Source: Legionellales bacterium | GTDB taxonomy: Bacteria; Pseudomonadota; Gammaproteobacteria; Berkiellales; Berkiellaceae | Assembly (NCBI GenBank): GCA_023266435.1 | Contig: JAHFQF010000080.1 | Location: 1-9,841 of the forward strand | DNA: 9,841 bases | Reading direction: 5' to 3' | Shown: in pieces, positions 6,614 to 9,841 of the stretch | Layout: each line of letters opens with the position of its first letter | How positions within the stretch are numbered: the stretch's first letter is position 1 | The notes under the pieces: generated by a model | Seen by the model: the letters and a program-made list of their open reading frames with translations, nothing else | Database searches by the model: none | What the model was told of the DNA's origin: nothing | Position numbers and translations under genes: made by a program

Positions 6614-7691
6614 GATCAGGGGCATACTTTGAAAATTGCTGCATAAATTGGCACAAAGTATCAAGCCCTGCCTCAGTCATTGCAGGGTACAGGCTAATGC
6701 GCACCCCGCCTTTATGCAGGTGCCCTTTTACATATAACAGTCCTAATTTCGCGGCTTCTGCACAAAATTTATCGGTCCACGCTTTGTCTTTTAACTCGAA
6801 AATCACATTAATGGGTGAGCGATAACGTCGTTCAACCGGATTAAAATAGCAAGCATGGCTATCAATGAGGTCATACAGTTTCGCAGTCCAACGTTGATTG
6901 CGTGCATAAAAATACTCAATCCCCCCCTGCTCCACAAGCCAATGACACATCCATTTGCTGGCTACCCAGGCAAAGAGTGGCGGCGTAATCATCAAAGAGC
7001 GTTGTGCTGCCATCGCTTGAAATTGTAATGGTGTTGGGCAGAGTGGATTTGCAGGGATAGACAACCAGTCCTTACGGATGATCACAATAGTTAAACCAGA
7101 AATCCCCAAGGCTTTTTGAGCACCCGCATAAATTAAGCCATATTTTGCATAATCTAAAGGCAACATGCCTAAACTAGACGTCATATCCAATACATAAGGT
7201 ACACCAAAATCTGGCAATTGATGTGGTAAACACAATCCATCAATGGTCTCATTGTCTACTAAATGGCAGTAACGACTCGTTGCTGGAATATTCCATGTTT
7301 TAGGATCAGGAATGGATGTACGAAGTGCGTCATTTTCAAACGCTAAGCCGACTGATCCCATCCGCTGTGCTTCTTGATAAGCCATGCTCGACCAATGCCC
7401 ACTGACTCCATACACCGCAGTACCGGTATGCAATAAATTTAAAGGAATGCCTCCGTACATTAACCGAGCGCCACCACTGAATAAAATAATCTCAAAAGTG
7501 TCTGGTACCTGTAAGGCGATGCGAATTGCAGCCAATACCTCTTCAGCCAATTGCTGAATTTTCGGTGTACGGTGTGGGTATTCAAGTAGCGTTACGCCCT
7601 GATCGGGCGTAAAAATTTCTTGTTGAACTTGTGCTAAGACTTGTGCAGGCAAGCAAGCAGGGCCCGCTGCAAAATTATAATAATTTGTCAC
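6603..7691 (-). CDS. serC: Phosphoserine aminotransferase
   Basis: SerC is a PLP-dependent class V aminotransferase. It converts 3-phosphohydroxypyruvate to phosphoserine in serine synthesis, and acts on the 4-phosphoerythronate-derived keto acid in pyridoxal phosphate synthesis. The 362 residues equal the E. coli length. It opens with YNFAAGPACLP, the family signature. YGLIYAGAQKALGISGLTIV contains the PLP lysine K193, and the C-terminal GHLHKGGVRISLYPAM corresponds to the substrate-binding end. Compared with E. coli, the cofactor-phosphate loop is changed (FSGGARLMYGGIPLNLL) and the usual YNA near the end is YPA, so the protein is somewhat diverged, but the core residues are kept. The start is GTG 7691, eight bases after GGAAG. 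The gene follows gyrA as in Pseudomonas and precedes aroA as in E. coli. Confidence 0.94.
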   Translation of the reverse strand: MTNYYNFAAGPACLPAQVLAQVQQEIFTPDQGVTLLEYPHRTPKIQQLAEEVLAAIRIALQVPDTFEIILFSGGARLMYGGIPLNLLHTGTAVYGVSGHWSSMAYQEAQRMGSVGLAFENDALRTSIPDPKTWNIPATSRYCHLVDNETIDGLCLPHQLPDFGVPYVLDMTSSLGMLPLDYAKYGLIYAGAQKALGISGLTIVIIRKDWLSIPANPLCPTPLQFQAMAAQRSLMITPPLFAWVASKWMCHWLVEQGGIEYFYARNQRWTAKLYDLIDSHACYFNPVERRYRSPINVIFELKDKAWTDKFCAEAAKLGLLYVKGHLHKGGVRISLYPAMTEAGLDTLCQFMQQFSKYAPDHAR

Positions 7692-7754
7692 GGTTTATAC
7701 TTCCTTCTGTGAGCGGAGTTAACACAGTCACCGTAAGCATTCGAGTAACCCCAG

Positions 7755-7900
7755 CTCGGAGTTTTCGTTTGAGTTAGCCTGACAGGAGGGTAGTTGCCTC
7801 ACGACTTGGCCATCCCTGGCTGCGATTGGCGCATCCATCCGCCAATCGGTCGCTCTACAACTTCCGTCCTGCCTGGCTTTGGTGCTTACAAAACTCCGAG
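7755..7900. repeat. 146-bp nested inverted-repeat element (MITE- or BIME-like)
   Basis: The element is bounded by an exact 11-bp terminal inverted repeat, ctcggagtttt (7755-7765) and its complement (7890-7900). Inside are 21-base arms, 7776-7796 and 7858-7878, pairing at 17 positions. At the centre are two hairpins: 7809-7820 (gcca/tggc) and a perfect 9-bp stem, 7823-7831 with 7840-7848, around catccatc. Folded, it makes a cloverleaf-like shape with two arms that share a catcc loop. There is no transposase and no T-tract, so it is not a normal terminator. It could be a non-autonomous mobile element or a REP-type repeat; other copies in the genome would settle this. Confidence 0.6.
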
Positions 7901-7905
7901 TTCGG

Positions 7906-7925
7906 ATTCGAGCTCAAGCTCGAGT
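7906..7925. repeat. Short inverted repeat downstream of gyrA
   Basis: tcgagc (7908-7913) pairs with gctcga (7918-7923) around tcaa, extended by a wobble and one A-T pair on the plus strand. It lies between the 146-bp element and the gyrA stop. On the minus strand no T-run follows it, so it is a poor gyrA terminator; on the plus strand attttt follows, but no plus-strand gene is present. Confidence 0.4.
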
Positions 7926-7950
7926 AGTATTTTTGAGTATATTTTACAAA

Positions 7951-9841
7951 CTAGGAAACAGATGCAGCGTCAGTCTGCTCAGTGGAATCCCCGAACTCCT
8001 CTTTAATGACTTGTATACCTACCAAGGACTCTTCATCACTGAGATTAATCAGCTTTACCCCTTGCGTGTTACGGCTCACTAAAGAGACTTCCTCAACACG
8101 AATACGCACTAACGTTCCTTGATCGGTGATGAGCATCATTTCATCTTTGCTTTCAACTTGCAAAGCACCGACTACGCGACCGTTGCGCTCGCTGGTTTGA
8201 ATACCAATCACCCCTTGACCACCCCGACCCTGTAAAGGGAAGTCCTCAATGGGGGTACGTTTTCCGAATCCATTTTCAGTCGCAACCAACACCGCACCTT
8301 GTGGTTTCACAACCAAAAGTGAAATTAATTTTTGATTTGTGCCTAAGCGAATACCGCGCACCCCACGCGCCGTACGTCCCATAGGTCGTACGTCATCTTC
8401 GTGGAAACGAATCGCTTTACCATCGCTATTAAATAATAAAATGTCCTGCTGACCATCGGTGGTTTCTGCACCAATCAGTTCATCACCTGGTTCCAGATCG
8501 ACAGCAATGATGCCGGAGGTACGAGGTCTTGAGAAGTCATCAATACGTACCTTCTTCACCGTACCTTGCGAGGTCGCCATGAAGACATACTGTGCCGTGG
8601 TTTTTTCACGCTTCAAAGGTAAAATCGCATTAATACGCTCTTCTGGATCCAGCGGCAATAAATTGACCATGGGGCGGCCCCGAGCTCCTCGTGACCCTGC
8701 TGGCAACTGATACACTTTTAACCAGTAGACCTTGCCTTTGCTAGAAAAACACAAAATACTATCGTGTGAATTTGCCACTAAAAGACTTTCAATCACATCT
8801 GTCTCTTTCACATTGGTAGCACTCTTACCACGCCCACCTCGATGTTGTGCTTGATAATCGGCCAGTGGCTGTGTCTTCACATAGCCTGCTCGCGATAAAG
8901 TCACTACTTTGATTTCTTCAGGAATCAGATCTTCATGAGTTAAATCTTGCTGTGAAGTAATGATTTCAGTGCGTCTAGCATCTGAAAACTGTGTTTTCAC
9001 TTCTTGTAATTCTGAAGCAATCACGCCCATTAACTTCGAAGGGTTTTCCAAAATAGAAATATACTCTGCAATGTTTACTAGAATATCCCGGTAATCTTGC
9101 CAAATCTTTTCTTGTTCCATGCCGGTCAAACGATGTAGTCTTAATTCCAAAATTGCTTGCGCTTGCGCTTCGGAAAAACGGTATTGATTATTTTCAATCA
9201 CACCATATCTGTCTGTTAACCAATCTGGACGAGCTTTGTTGGCGTCGATTTTATCCAACATACCTTTAACTAAGCCTGCATTCCATAAGGTTTCTTGAAG
9301 CGCAACTTTAGCATCCTGAGGTGTTTTTGCTGCTTTAATAAGCGCAATGACGGGATCAATGTTAGAAAGCGCCACACTCCAACCTTCTAACAAGTGTGCA
9401 CGCTCACGTGCTTTGCGTAACTCAAATAGAGTACGACGATTGACCACGACGCGACGATGTAAAATAAACGCGTCTAAAATTTGCTTCAGATTCAGTGTCT
9501 TAGGCTGCCCTTCTATCAAGGCAACCATATTGATTCCGTATACTGTCTGCAGTTGTGTTTGACTATAGAGATTATTTAATAAAACCTCTGCATTTTCACT
9601 GCGTTTGACTTCAATTACTATGCGTAAGCCGTCTTTATTAGACTCATCACGTAAGGCAGAAATTCCCTCTATTTTTTTCTCTTTTACAAGCTCTGCAATT
9701 TTTTCAATCAAGCGAGCTTTATTCACCTGATACGGGATCTCGGTCACGATAATAGCCTGCTTGTCGCCTTTTTCGTAATCGACAATCTCTGCTTTAGAGC
9801 GAATTAAAATACGCCCTCTGCCCGTACGATAGGCTTCAATG
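7951..9841 (-). CDS. gyrA: DNA gyrase subunit A, C-terminal 629 residues
   Basis: GyrA carries DNA cleavage and rejoining and the DNA-wrapping domain of gyrase, which introduces negative supercoils. The 5' part lies beyond the window. The frame is open to the edge, its first full codon at 9840, reading IEAYRTGRGRILIRSKAEIV, which aligns with the E. coli protein shortly before EIPYQVNKARLIEKIAELVK. The visible part covers the end of the breakage-reunion domain and its coiled coil (QAQAILELRLHRLTG). It then covers the whole C-terminal beta-pinwheel, including the GyrA box QHRGGRG at visible residues 332-338, which is needed for wrapping. Blade motifs such as GARGRPMVNLLPL, TARGVRGIRLG and RNTQGVKLI are kept. 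The catalytic Tyr and quinolone-resistance region are not in view. The tail after the pinwheel is short (EEFGDSTEQTDAASVS), shorter than the acidic E. coli tail. GTG 9747 is an internal valine, not a start. Confidence 0.97.
   Translation of the reverse strand, partial: IEAYRTGRGRILIRSKAEIVDYEKGDKQAIIVTEIPYQVNKARLIEKIAELVKEKKIEGISALRDESNKDGLRIVIEVKRSENAEVLLNNLYSQTQLQTVYGINMVALIEGQPKTLNLKQILDAFILHRRVVVNRRTLFELRKARERAHLLEGWSVALSNIDPVIALIKAAKTPQDAKVALQETLWNAGLVKGMLDKIDANKARPDWLTDRYGVIENNQYRFSEAQAQAILELRLHRLTGMEQEKIWQDYRDILVNIAEYISILENPSKLMGVIASELQEVKTQFSDARRTEIITSQQDLTHEDLIPEEIKVVTLSRAGYVKTQPLADYQAQHRGGRGKSATNVKETDVIESLLVANSHDSILCFSSKGKVYWLKVYQLPAGSRGARGRPMVNLLPLDPEERINAILPLKREKTTAQYVFMATSQGTVKKVRIDDFSRPRTSGIIAVDLEPGDELIGAETTDGQQDILLFNSDGKAIRFHEDDVRPMGRTARGVRGIRLGTNQKLISLLVVKPQGAVLVATENGFGKRTPIEDFPLQGRGGQGVIGIQTSERNGRVVGALQVESKDEMMLITDQGTLVRIRVEEVSLVSRNTQGVKLINLSDEESLVGIQVIKEEFGDSTEQTDAASVS

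Noticed and set aside
7823..7848. Intrinsic terminator of gyrA
   Set aside because: The 9-bp stem is strong but no T-run follows on either strand, and it is about 100 bases past the stop inside a larger repeat.
7739..7912. Direct repeat attcgag (7739-7745 and 7906-7912) as a target-site duplication of the 146-bp element
   Set aside because: The copies lie 9 and 5 bases away from the terminal inverted repeats, so they do not abut the element; seven bases may match by chance.
7794..8006. 70-codon plus-strand ORF over the inverted-repeat element
   Set aside because: It is produced by the palindromic element and the gyrA 3' end, with Ser-rich low-complexity translation and no start signal.

Overview
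The window is a chromosomal segment of a gammaproteobacterium, and every gene reads on the minus strand. The S1, GyrA and LapA/LapB proteins are of clear gammaproteobacterial type. Base composition is moderately AT-rich. The order gyrA-serC-aroA-cmk-rpsA, together with AroA motifs like those I recall from Coxiella (CGNxGT, SCLLLAGL, SRDHTERLL, GGEVNS..DHRIAM), suggests the Legionellales/Coxiellaceae area. That placement is inference; no database search was possible.

In transcription order (high to low coordinates): the C-terminal 629 residues of GyrA (9841-7951); a 259-base gap holding a 146-bp nested inverted-repeat element; serC (serine/PLP synthesis); aroA (shikimate pathway), which overlaps serC by 11 bases; cmk (CMP kinase), 6 bases further; a 224-base structured leader; rpsA (ribosomal protein S1), closed by a strong intrinsic terminator; then lapA and lapB (control of LPS synthesis), 3 bases apart, with a candidate promoter overlapping the rpsA terminator. 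The ihfB gene that sits between rpsA and lapA in E. coli is not here.

The unusual part is positions 1-992. An open reading frame on the minus strand starts at 992 behind a near-ideal ribosome binding site and stays open for 330 codons to the window edge. I do not recognise the protein. It has a Ser/Thr/Pro/acidic N-terminus, a probably helical middle with two C-x6-C pairs, a basic cluster resembling a bipartite nuclear localisation signal, a Pro/Val/Met-rich linker, and at least five exact copies of the heptapeptide MQQPGMF. The repeats run off the edge, so the C-terminus is unseen. The only differences between the 21-bp DNA copies are silent (CAA/CAG), which supports translation of this frame. 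It looks like lineage-specific accessory coding placed beside a conserved housekeeping block, in the place where pyrF follows lapB in E. coli.

The core genes cover routine metabolism and information processing. The observations most worth following up are the repeat protein, the folded element between gyrA and serC, and the regulatory layout around rpsA.
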